Positions 10,416 to 20,693 of a stretch of 64,000 nt of DNA are shown here, piece after piece. Source of the stretch: Tetradesmus obliquus (lineage: Eukaryota; Chlorophyta; Chlorophyceae; Sphaeropleales; Scenedesmaceae). The stretch spans positions 5,530,001-5,594,000 of the forward strand of contig CP126200.1 in assembly GCA_030272155.1 (NCBI GenBank), read 5' to 3'. The notes under the pieces were generated by a model. That model searched no databases. It was not told where the DNA came from and saw only the letters and a program-made list of their open reading frames with translations. Both the position numbers and the translations under genes were made by a program. How positions within the stretch are numbered: position 1 is the stretch's first letter; each line of letters opens with the position of its first letter.

Positions 10416-12461
10416 GGCGCCGGCGGAGTGGTGTGACTGTGTGAGTGTCCACCACCACCCACACGCAGTCAAAACTTACCAGCCAACAGATTAGCGCGTA
10501 TGTCGTGGATGTTTTGAGGTGGTTGTGCGCGTGAGTGTGTGTGAGCAGCATGATGAGGGTGGGGCGGGGAGTGGCGGTGTGCTGTGCCCTGCGTGATGGC
10601 CTGCCAGCAGGCGGCTCAGGCGGTGAAGGTTGCCGCTGCATGTGGTTGGGGCTGGACGACTGGGAATGGGATGACCAGCACACATGGCTGCTACTGCTGT
10701 TTGGCAGTTTTCAGATTTTCCTGGCGCTGGCAGCACCTGTGGAGAGTGGTTGCACCAGTGCTGCAGGCATGGGGTTGTGACGGCTGACAGCTCTTGTTTT
10801 GGGATGTAGCCACCATATTGCGCTGCACATGTGGGCTCTGGTACTGCTGGTGGCACGAGGGGAGCCGCGTGGCCCTGTGGCCTGTGTGCACTGCAGTTGC
10901 CTCAAGTTGTGGCCTGTGTGCACTGCAGTTGTGGCCTGTGTGCACTGCAGTTGTGGCCTGTGTGCACTGCAGTTGTGGCCTGTGTGCACTGCAGTTGTGG
11001 CCTGTGTGCACTGCAGTTGTGGCCTGTGTGCACTGCAGTTGCCTCAAGTTGTGCTGCGCTTGGCGATGTATCGACTCAAGGGAGTCAAACGGGGCAGCTT
11101 GACATATTAGTGAATGCCTTCATTTGGTGAACCAATCTGAGGACTGTTTTAACTGTTGAGTATGGCTCTTGGAAACTTATTTATGTTTATGAGGGCATGG
11201 CACGGTAAGACACTGCAGCCGAGGGTGGTGCTTCTTCACAAGTGGTGCTTATTCACAGGTGTTTATCATGTGGCTGCTGCTTGTGTGTACTGCTCGGCTG
11301 TGGTCGTGTTGGGCCGTGTGCTGTGCCTCTCAGTGCAGCTGCTGCATGCTGCTGCTGAACTGTTTGTTTTCAGTGGTGCCGCGAGAGGTGCAGCGTACAG
11401 ACAATGAGCCTTTTACTGTCAATTGCCAAGGGCATGCTCTGTTGCGCGATAGCAGAAACCATGTATGTTGTTGCGTGTGCTGAAATCAACAGCACAACAC
11501 TGAGCACAGTTTGAGTGCACTGGTGTCGTGCTGCATGTGTGGTACGTGGTGAGCTTGCGCTGTGGCTGCCATTTGCGCAGCAGCACTCAGTTGGCGTGTG
11601 GGGTTCAGGGGCAGGCATTGGCAGCACTATGGAAACCTTCTTGTGCAGCCACACAACACATGTTACATGCATAGGAACGAGCTGTTGATGTGTTGGTGGA
11701 AACCATCCACTCACCTATCTGCTGTGGTAGACAGGTGGGATCTGAAAATGCCACTCATGATGGTGGCCAGGCATAGCGTGAAGAGCACAACACACAGCAC
11801 ATGTTATTTCTGCGTCATGTGCGGTGGAGACACGCTGCAGCTTGCATGCATATTGTCGTTGGGTTCTTTGGGAATCATTTTGCATGCGACAAGGCTGTGC
11901 AATCTTACAGCATGTCCACACCAACATGCAGGTGCATCTCAGTTGACATGAACTGTCCCCGGGCTGTGCAGGGTGAAGTTCTGACAGTACTTTGTTGCTT
12001 TGTCATCTGGTGAGTGGCTGCTGCTGAGCATTGTAGCCAAATCTAGTCTGGCCTGATTCAGACCAGGCTTGCAGGATTGTAGCAGCTGTGCTGGCCTGTT
12101 TGCGGTTTTGACGCTGCCTGGGCAGCCTGCAGGGTTTGCCCTTGCGTCATGTGATGGCACTAAACAGTGCTAGCGAAGCACAGATGGATCACCTTGTTTG
12201 ATAGCTGGTAACATCGTCTCCCAAGCCTCAGGCGCAGCCCCCGGCATGGCCCCTGGAGAGCCCTCACTGCAGGCCCTTGCACCCCCATCGGGGTGCGGGA
12301 TGTGCAAACCCTGCCTGCCCACGTCAGGCGGTTCAGTAAGGCACATATGTGCAGCACTCCCGTCGGACGCGCTAAGCACTTGCTAGTAAGTACAAAGAAG
12401 TCGTAATAGCTTGACTGACAACAACGTGGGAAGATCGTGCGCACGTAGTTCTTCAACAGCT
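10416..12461. other. Intergenic stretch without a supportable gene
   Basis: This lies between the ABCG stop and the next gene. Apart from the minisatellite at 10883-11043 I see no exon-like series on either strand and no clear TGTAA close to the ABCG stop. Confidence 0.5.
10883..11043 (+). repeat. 22-bp minisatellite, about seven copies
   Basis: The unit begins GTGGCCTGTGTG and ends CTGCAGTT, nearly perfect in the central copies. The array is flanked on both sides by CCTCAAGTTGTG. Its period and first twelve bases resemble the minisatellite in ABCG intron 3. Confidence 0.9.
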
Positions 12462-14433
12462 ATGCTGCTTTCCCGTTCCTTCAACGCTTGCAAGGTGCCG
12501 CACAGGCAGCTGCAAGTAAGAATGGTCTTGAACTTTCATGCACATGCTGATACTTATTCTCGCCTTCGCAGTGCCAGAAGGGCAACAGCAGCGCAAGAGC
12601 AAGCAGTAGACTAGCAGGTGGGAGTCAGTCCTGCTGGTCCTGTGGCTCTGTGCGATGCTGATCTCATCACCTTCTGCATACATGCATGCACTGCTCACAA
12701 TGAAATGACTCAGCATATCTCCTGCTCAACGGTAGGAGCTGCAGCTGCTTGTTCATGAGCAATACAGCTTCTGCTGTTCAGGTCGCGCTGCTCTGCTGCT
12801 GCTGCTACTGCTGCAGGCAGCACCAGCCAGGCGCGGCGATGCAGCAGTGCTGTGCGGCTACGAGCAGCGCCGGAGGCAGCCGACACGCTTGACGTGGAGC
12901 AGGTCGCAGACATCATCGCAGCGCAGCCCCTGGACGATGACCGTGAGCCAGCAACGCTGCTGCTGCTGCTGCTGTGGCCAGCGTTATGTTCCTGGCTGTG
13001 ACCTGGCTCGCAGGGCACTGCACCTGAGTCCATGTTGTTTGGATGTTTGTGTCAGGTGGTGGTTGTTCTTCGCTGTGGCTGCAACCCTGGCAACCGCATA
13101 GCTTGACATGCTCGGCAGTGTCAACGCGCAAGACGCCGTGCATGCAGCAGTATCCATGCGCAAGCGCCTGCACATTTCTGGGCGGCCGCAGCGGCATGCT
13201 GTCTAGCGCATGCACAGCTGCACAAAACGTCATCAGGCCCGGCAGGTTGCAGTGTCTGCATTGTCAGCAATGCTGCACTGCCCCATGACCCTCAGCAGCA
13301 GCAGCAGCAGCAGCAGCGTCGCCAGCTGCTGCTGCTGCTTCCACCCTCATCCACATGCACCACTGAGCCCTCTGTCCACACTGTATACTGCCTGGACTGA
13401 ATTTCAACATTGCTCTGGCCCTGCAGTGCATGGCAGCATGCTGATGCTGCCCAACATGCCGGGCAGCTGCAGGCAGGCAATGCTGCAGCAATAGCCTTGC
13501 TCTTCTGGAAGTCACCATCAGGTAGCTCGCAGCATGTGTGCAGGTGGCAGCACTGCAGCCACCTCTCAACTTCACTGAAGGCAGCACCACCTGCCGCCGC
13601 TGCTGCTGCTGCTGTCGTCTGCCCTGCAGAGAAGAGCAGCCTTGAGGTGCTGACCAACACGCTGGGCGTGCCGCTGGGCACCGCCAAGGCCATGGTCTTC
13701 AAGAAGCGGGGCCTGGCGGCCATGGCCCCCGATGAGCTGCTGGACAGGGTGCGCACCGTGGCTGATGTGGTGGGCGTGACCACGGACCAGGCCATAGAGA
13801 TGGTCACCATACAGCCGGGGCTGCTGTTCGACACACAGGTGCGGCTGGGCAGGGGCAGGGGCAGGGCGGCAGCGCATGCGGTTGGTTGGGTGCAGGGCTA
13901 GTTGGGGTTTGTCGGCAGTTGCATGTAAACAAGGGTGCTGTGGCTGCATGTAGAGCGTTATGGGTTGCATTGTTGCCGCGGAGCAGCTGTTGCAGCAGTG
14001 CTGCAGCTTGGTGGCTGGATTGGGGTGCACGTGAGCGCAGCTTGGCCGCCCGGCGCCTGTACTGCATTGCACAGGTTTTCGCATTGCAACCCCTTGGTTG
14101 CTGGCAGGCTTGGCCTGTGGCTGCGGCTTGGCATGTGGTTGGCTGCTCGGCACAGTGCAACTGCGGCCGCTGAAGCTGCCATCAACTCACCCCTCTCTCC
14201 AATGCCCGGCTGTGCCCCCTCTGCTGTTTGTTCTGCGAGCGCAGAAGCAGGCTGAGGCGCTGAAGCTGGGCATCCGGGCCATCTGCTACGAGCTGAATGC
14301 TCCCAAGGAGGAGATTGTGGAGCTGATCCTGAAGAACCAGTCGGTGCTGCATGGGCGCGACATGCACCTGTCAGTCGCTGACGTGGCGCACCTGGCGATG
14401 CTGCGGCAGCCCACGGGCCGCATTGCTGAGTGA
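12462..14433 (+). CDS. Organelle-targeted mTERF-like helical-repeat protein
   Basis: Five exons: 12462-12515, 12572-12617, 12817-12942, 13630-13838, 14245-14433, all in phase, giving 207 residues. The first 50 or so residues are rich in Ser, Arg and Ala and lack acidic residues, as in a plastid or mitochondrial transit peptide. The C-terminal 130 residues hold about three repeats of the pattern Leu-Gly-Val, about 15 residues, Pro/Gln-x-x-Leu (for example VVGVTTDQAIEMV then QPGLLF), which resembles mTERF repeats that bind organelle nucleic acids. At about three repeats it is short for that family, so the assignment is tentative and it could be an unrelated helical protein. Exon 5 could also begin at 14251 in the same frame. 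Confidence 0.55.
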
Positions 14434-14577
14434 TGTACAGAGTCAGGCGCTGGGTGTAGCGACTGGAAGAACGTCTTCAAGCTAAGGTTGCCGTTTGCAT
14501 GCGGGTAGTGGATGTGGCGGAGGTGCGTGGCATGCTGCACGACAGAATCCGGGTGTGAAGTACATGCACGCATGTCC

Positions 14578-14582
14578 TGTAA
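14578..14582 (+). promoter_or_regulatory. TGTAA poly(A) signal
   Basis: This TGTAA lies 145 bases behind the stop of the mTERF-like gene. Confidence 0.6.
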
Positions 14583-15022
14583 CTTGCGGTATCGGTTGCT
14601 TACTACAATGCCCGCAATGCTTTCGGCGCGGTGTCAAAGCAATATGTATGTATATCTGCCAGCCTTGTTCTACTGGCGTTTCCTCCCGTAGTTTGAAGAC
14701 GAGCCAATTGGTGCAGTGCGTCAACCGAACCAACTACCTGTGAATATCTCGTAGGTCGTCTGGCACGACAAAAGATGCCGCATTATAATCTATATATCGA
14801 ATACTAAGCTTGTTTAGGTGATTGACAGCGGGGTCTCTGCGCAATCGGTGTCAAGGTATTCTTCAAGGCAATTGTCGGGACGCCAGCCATTTTCTGGCAG
14901 GTAAAAACAATCAGATTTATTTAAGGTTGTAAAAGCACAGCAAGTTTCTTGTAGATGCTGCCTTTACCTCACAACGGTCCTGTCCGCGTGACGGTCGAGA
15001 TTCTGAGCCGGCTGGAAAGAAC

Positions 15023-15029
15023 TTATAAG
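15023..15029 (+). promoter_or_regulatory. TATA-like element
   Basis: TTATAAG lies about 50 bases upstream of the donor of the leader intron of the cysteine-rich protein gene, a fitting distance for a core promoter with a short 5' exon. Confidence 0.45.
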
Positions 15030-15079
15030 CTCAGCTCTGAACAGCAACATCACTTCGACCATCGATCACGCATATACAG

Positions 15080-15229
15080 GTGTGTATTTACATTCTTTCA
15101 GTATTAGCAAGTCTTGCCTAGATCACCATCGTACGTACGTGCCCAAGCATCCCGCGCTAGCCAGCATACAGCCATGCCCACCTGATCACTCCTATTGTAT
15201 GCTTATAATTAGTTGTTGTTTGTTTGCAG
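15080..15229 (+). other. Probable 5' leader intron
   Basis: A donor (CAG then GTGTGT) at 15080 and an acceptor (TTTGCAG) ending at 15229 bracket 150 bases upstream of the ATG at 15276. No ATG-started frame joins across it, so it would lie in the 5' UTR. Confidence 0.5.
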
Positions 15230-15275
15230 GCTAACCACGGGTAGCAACCTTTTGCAAGCCACGCAAACAGGCAGG

Positions 15276-16828
15276 ATGAACAAGGTGAGCAGCACGCGCA
15301 CACGCCTTCGCAGCAGCAGGATGCAGCAGCAACAAGCAGCAGCACTACCTCGAAATCTGCAGCAGTATTAATCCAAACTAATAATGACAGCAACAGCTAT
15401 GCCGGATCATTAGGTTGGTCTGGTTGCAGCAATTGCGTGGTTCGACAGCAGCACCAACTACCCAATGCGACCAGCTGCAGAGGTTAATTATGCATAAGAC
15501 AATGTTTTTTAAATTAATAGATGATATATTGCTGCTAGTCAGCCTCATGTGAATACAGCTCAGGCAGCAGGTGCTTTGGCGCGCATCTATGGCCCGATGC
15601 TCTCGGCATGGACGCCTGCGATTGGCCCACTGCGTGCCTAACACATATGCTGCTATGTATTTTGCATCGCAGGCCCTCAGCATTGCGCTGCTGTTCGCAG
15701 CAGCTGCCCTTGTGGCAGCCAACGGCACCGTTGACGTCACACTGCCCAACCCACACGCCGCTGTCAACAGCGTGTCCGAGAGCGTCAGCGCACTGCACAA
15801 GTCCCTGTCGGCTGCACATAACATGGACATGTCAAAGTGCGAGTGCGAGAAGAAGTGCGACGACAAGAAGCAGGAGTTCTGCAAGGTCACACGTGAGCTG
15901 GAGTACAAGTGCAAGCCCACTGAGAAGGCCAAGGACTTCATCGAGTGCACCACCAAGTGCTTCACCGCCGACAACGTGATCGAGGTCAACGTGCCCACCA
16001 TCGACCTGAACAACAAGGGCAGTGAGTACCCTGCTGGCAGCGCTGACACACTGCTGCTGTGCATGCTGTTCAGTATGTGCTGCGGTGTCACTTCTCAGCA
16101 GCAGCATGCCACCACCACTGTCACAGCAGCAACAGCAGCATCACATGCCTACTTCATCACTGCCCTGCACGTCATGCAGGTTGCTTGCTCTTAGGCGCTG
16201 CTCTGCATGCACTGTCAGGACACTCACTGCCTGCTGCCTGGCAGTGGGCAACTGCTGCCAGCCACAGCCCTGTCAGCACATGCATTGTGATTGCACAACC
16301 AGCTGCACTGTTGCCACCTCTGCTTCTTAGCACTTGCATCACCCAGAGTCCAGTCGCTGACCAGCCTGCTGCCTGCTGCTGCCTGCTGCTGCCCCCCTCC
16401 CCCCACCAGGGCGCCTGTTTGAGTCCACCCCCGTGACCAAGAACGGCGAGATTGTCCTGCAGCACCCCCTGGGCCACCTGCTGGGCGGCGCTGCCGGCGC
16501 TGGTGCTGCTGCCGGTGGTGCTGCCGGTGGTGCTGCCGGGGGCAAGGACGGCAAGGGCAAGGAGATCTGCCGCGAGATCTGCAAGCCTGGCACCCGCATG
16601 GTCGCGGACGAGGAGTGCGGCGACGAGGAGAGCGTCAAGTACGACTGCGAGGACAAGGTCATCTACTCATCCTGCAAGAACGTGTGCACCTGCCCCAACG
16701 GCGTGACCATTGAGACCAAGGAGAGCCCTAACCTGGTGGCGCTGGCAGCAGGCGCAGTCGGCACCGGCCACGGCGCCAAGGGTGCCCTGGCAGGCGCTGC
16801 CCTGCAGGCCGTGAACGCACTGCCTTAA
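15276..16828 (+). CDS. Secreted protein with two six-cysteine modules
   Basis: Exons 15276-15284, 15673-16021 and 16410-16828 give 258 residues. The first exon holds only three codons; joined to the second it makes a clear signal peptide (about 20 residues, ending near LVAA-NG). The mature protein has two modules. The first (about residues 55-100) and second (about 165-207) share the cysteine pattern C-x3-C, x7 or x11, C-x9-C, x11 or x8, C-x3-C; each has one extra cysteine outside it. They are joined by a linker of Gly, Ala and charged residues that includes GGAAGGAAGG. I do not recognise the family. Extracellular matrix or cell-wall function is possible but not shown. The short first exon and leader intron suggest regulated expression. 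Confidence 0.8.
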
Positions 16829-18009
16829 GCTGCCTGCTGTTTACAGGCGGTTTGACGTTGGTGATTTTATTGCTAAATGGTTCAAGAGCTGTGATGTGTC
16901 CAGCTGGCAGGTTTTTTACCTGCCAGGCTGCGGCAGTGTTGCTGGTGTGTCTTGTAGGGTAGGATGTTTGGAATCAATTCTTTCGGCGCAGCATCATTCT
17001 TTCCGGCTTGACCAGTCAAGCTGTGTATAATTCTTTGTATGTCGCGGGCGCGTGTGCTGCTTGCGCGCCTGGCAGCACCCTCACCAGGCTTGCCAGCTGC
17101 TGGATCATGCATGGGGTTGTTGCTGCAAAGCATGTCACACATCTGCTATGTTATGTCACCAGCGCGGCAACCGGGTGCATATTGGCCAGCTGCATAGCAT
17201 CCCACACGCAGTCCTGTGCACTGCTTTCATGTCTGTTGTTGACCCCTGCTGCTGCCGCACTAGAGTAGGTGCCTTGTGTTCTTGACAGCTTCTTGCTTGG
17301 TTGTGGCATGCACATGTATCCCTGTGGTCATGCCTAAACAACTGCATGCCGGTTGCAGCGTGGAGGAACAGACAGCTGCGTCATCATCTCATGTGTTGTG
17401 CACGGCAACCAAATGTGGCTCTAGAGTGCGCTTGCACTCTTGGTGTGGGAGTGGTGGCATGGGTGTGCATATTACAGCGACTGCACAGCAGCTTGTGGCC
17501 AATACTCAGTGGCCTGTGGAAGGTTTGTGCATGTTGGCTGCACTTATGTGTAACATGATGGTGCTTTCAAGTATGGTCACCCAGCCTGTGCAATTACGTT
17601 TACCTTGTGCCTGTGCCTGAGGCATGGCCCAGGGTCTGACCGCAACCATCAGCAGCTGCACAGATCACTGTTGCAAACAGTAAAACAGATGATAAAAACA
17701 TGCAACCACGTCACTGCTCTAGCAACACAGGCGTCACCTTCAACATGAGTTGCTTCTAGCGTCAGGCTGCAGCCTGATCCAGCTGGATCCCCTGTTATAG
17801 CAGTGTCCTGCCAGCTTCTGCATTGCCCTGCAGCTATAAACTTGACGGCAACATCTGTAACTGCTGAAACGTTGCTCAGCGCCCCAGGTCTGCTTATACT
17901 GTCTTCTAAAGCGTGTGCGATGCTGTGAACTTTGGAACCGCAGGCACCACCTCAGCAGTGCCCAGAAGGATAGCAGCCTGCAGCGCCTTCGTACATCACT
18001 TGCATCGAG
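16829..18009. other. 3' UTR and intergenic stretch
   Basis: No gene is supported here on either strand. It probably holds a 3' UTR of about 720 bases ending after the TGTAA at 17549 and the promoter of the next gene. Confidence 0.5.
17549..17553 (+). promoter_or_regulatory. TGTAA poly(A) signal
   Basis: This is the first clear TGTAA behind the cysteine-rich protein gene, about 720 bases after the stop. Confidence 0.4.
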
Positions 18010-18615
18010 ATGGAATGGCTCGAAGATACTGAAGCACTGCACGAGCTTCTTTGTTGGGGCCTCATAGCATTCGGTGTTGCTTCCGGCATATTACTGCTGT
18101 GCAGCGACTTGCGGGCTCCTTACGGAAGGTGCGTGCTGCCTTTGAAGCTGATCACACAGGTCATGATGGCGAGCACTTAGCATATGTATTGGAGGTGGAG
18201 GTGGGGTCTGTGCTAGCCAGGCAGCTGGAACAGCAGCATCAGCAGCAGCACATCAGCAGCACCGGAAAATCAAGAGGAATAGGTTCTAGTCTTTGGGCAC
18301 CCACTATGACTGCTCATGACATCCAGTGAGCTGGTGACATGGTCTGGCTGTCATGCGCAGGTGGTTCTCCTCACAGCAGCAGGCCTGGTGGTGGGGCAGC
18401 GCCTCCCTGCCAGCCAGGGCGGCATGGATGGTGAGCCGGCAGCCTGCTGGCCGCAGCACTGAACCAGGCTCATGGCACGACCTAGCATAGCATGGCATAG
18501 AATAAAATGCAGCAGCTGGGCATGCTGGGCAGGACTGCCAGCGCAGCTGGCAGTTGGCATGTGTTCCACCCAATGCCGGCCCTGAAGTTGGCGCTGTGCC
18601 TGACAGCTGCGTCCA

Positions 18616-18663
<48 letters not shown>

Positions 18664-19924
18664 ACAGACACAGGAGCTGCCAGCTCTGCTTGTCCCTCTG
18701 TACATGCAGCGTCCCACAGCCAGCAGCTGCAGCTGCAGCCAGACCCAAGGACATGCATAGCAGCTGCCTTCCTGTTGCACTACACCAACCGCAGCCTCAT
18801 CTACCCGCTGCGCTTGAGGGGCGGCAAGCGCACCGCGCTCACTTTGTGGGCCATGGCAGCACTCTTCTGCTGCTGCAACGGCTTCCTGCAGGCAAGCATG
18901 AACATACAGCAGCAAGCTGCTGCTGCCAGTGCATTGTCAGAGGCTTGGGTGCAGTGGGCTGCTGATGTGCTCTATTGAACACACCTTGCCTGGTAGTAGC
19001 ACCCATGACCAGGCTGCGGCCGCGGCTGCCATTCTGCTTCAGCATGCGGGAGATCTGCGGAGGGATAGATGTGGAGATAAGCGCACCACAAGAAGCAGCA
19101 AGCAAGTTGAACTGCTGTTGAGGGCACGGCTAGTCTTTCCCTTGCTCATATCCCGGGCAGCAAAACTTGCGCGTGCGCTTCACGCCCTGAGGTGCAAGAT
19201 GTGCCCCATGCCTTTTACTGCAACTCATATAATGCCTGCAGGGCTGGTGCCTGCTGGCGCACCTGCCGCCTGGCGCAGCCTGGGCGCCGCACCATGTGCT
19301 GGGGCTGGGCCTGTGGGCTGCGGGCTGCGCGGCCAACATGCACTGCGACAGCCTGCTGCGCAACCTGCGGCAGTCGGCTGGCGACACAGGTGGGCGCTGG
19401 CGGCGGCCCATGTGCAGTTGAAACCTGCAGTAGCAGCAGCAGCAGAACCCAGGGTAGATGGCGATTGGCAGGTTGTACAAGGTGCTGTGTCCGACGCAGT
19501 CACAGCTGGGAGAAACCACAGCTGCATGGCGTGGCCTTTCGGTAACCAGCCAGGCCGTTGTGCTGCACTTTCCAATGCTGTCCTCATTGGACAGCGCCAG
19601 CTGAGCTGCCTGTGCATGCGCCGCGCTCTGCCTGCTGCGCTGCCACCTGCTGCGCTGCTGCCTGCTGCGCTGCCGCCAGGCTACAAGATCCTCAGGGGCG
19701 GCCTGTTCGAGTATGTGTCAGCAGCAAACTACGCAGCAGAGTCGCTGGAGTGGCTGGGATACGCAATAGCATGCAGCACAGCCTCCCTGGCGCCCTGGGC
19801 GTTTGTGCTGGCCACGGTGTGCAACCTGGCGCCACGCGCCAGGTCGCACCACGCATGGTACAAGCAGAGGTTTGGTGCGGCGTACCCTGCCAGTAGGCGC
19901 GCCTTCATACCGTATGTGTGGTGA
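18010..19924 (+). CDS. Steroid 5-alpha-reductase family protein (SRD5A/DET2 type), apparent frameshift
   Basis: Exons 18010-18128, 18361-18430, 18674-18891, 19242-19389 and 19680-19924, about 265 residues. Family members reduce the delta-4 double bond of 3-oxo steroids with NADPH in the ER membrane. Matches to the family, in order: APYGR at the end of exon 1, PARAAW in exon 2, ELPALLVPLY then LLHYTNRSLIYP and NGFLQ in exon 3, NMHCDSLLRNLR in exon 4, and GYKILRGGLFEYVSAANY in the last exon, which ends RRAFIPYVW. Within exon 3 the frame must change between ELPALLVPLY and TCIAAAFLLHY, near a CAGCTG-rich run at about 18715-18745, and no intron fits there. Intron 3 has a GC donor (CAG then GCAAGC). 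The frameshift is either a sequence error or a real lesion. Confidence 0.82.
18618..18661 (+). repeat. (CTG)n tract in the 5-alpha-reductase gene
   Basis: About 14 CTG triplets lie just upstream of the exon 3 acceptor. Confidence 0.9.
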
Positions 19925-20042
19925 CAGCTGCCCTGACATGGACACAAACTAGTGCAAACATATAGGTACGTACCTACTGTATCAAGCTTACAGTTGTGGT
20001 CTTGCCACATGCATTGGGGGCTGATCACTTTGGGTTTTGCAT

Positions 20043-20047
20043 TGTAA
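20043..20047 (+). promoter_or_regulatory. TGTAA poly(A) signal
   Basis: This lies 119 bases behind the 5-alpha-reductase stop. The neighbouring minus-strand gene converges on the same region. Confidence 0.6.
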
Positions 20048-20202
20048 CAAGATAATGACTTGAAAAGTGGGATTTGCCAGTCCAGTGCATGCTGGGAGCC
20101 ACTTTGACGCTTGCTAGGGCATAGTGTGCTGCTGCGGCATGCTGCTGTCGCTTGATTTTTGGATCAGCGCAATGAGGTGACATCGCACAAAATTCCAACT
20201 TG

Positions 20203-20207
20203 TTACA
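20203..20207 (-). promoter_or_regulatory. TGTAA poly(A) signal (minus strand)
   Basis: TTACA on the plus strand lies about 490 bases past the stop of the acetylornithine aminotransferase gene. Confidence 0.5.
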
Positions 20208-20693
20208 GTGAGGAACCGTTGGCACAACGACGATGTCATGACACCAATCAACGGATCCATCAACTGAAACCAAGTGGCAGAGCCCGGGCTGCATCATGAG
20301 CAATGCTCTGTCAGTGCCAGGCCAGTCGGTGGGCCACGGACTTGACAATTGCTGGAAGGTGCTGCATACCCTGACTTGACCACTCGACAGTGCACAACTG
20401 AACCCACTAAGCCTTGCAATACAACCAGCTCAAGGACAGCACTTGGCAAAATCTTCTCAAGGCCACACCGACTATAGTCATGCTAGCTACTGTACAAGAC
20501 ATCCCACAGCACAGCCGCACGCCACTACCATAGCGCAAACAGCAGGGCAGCTATGCCTGCTGCTGTTGCTGCTGCTGCTGCTGCCGCCGCTGCACCAGCC
20601 TGCTGTTGCTGCAGCTGCCAGAACCAGCGCCGCACTGCAACGCTCCGCAAGCTGCTGCATCTCCCAGCGCACCACCTCGCTGCTCATGATGCT

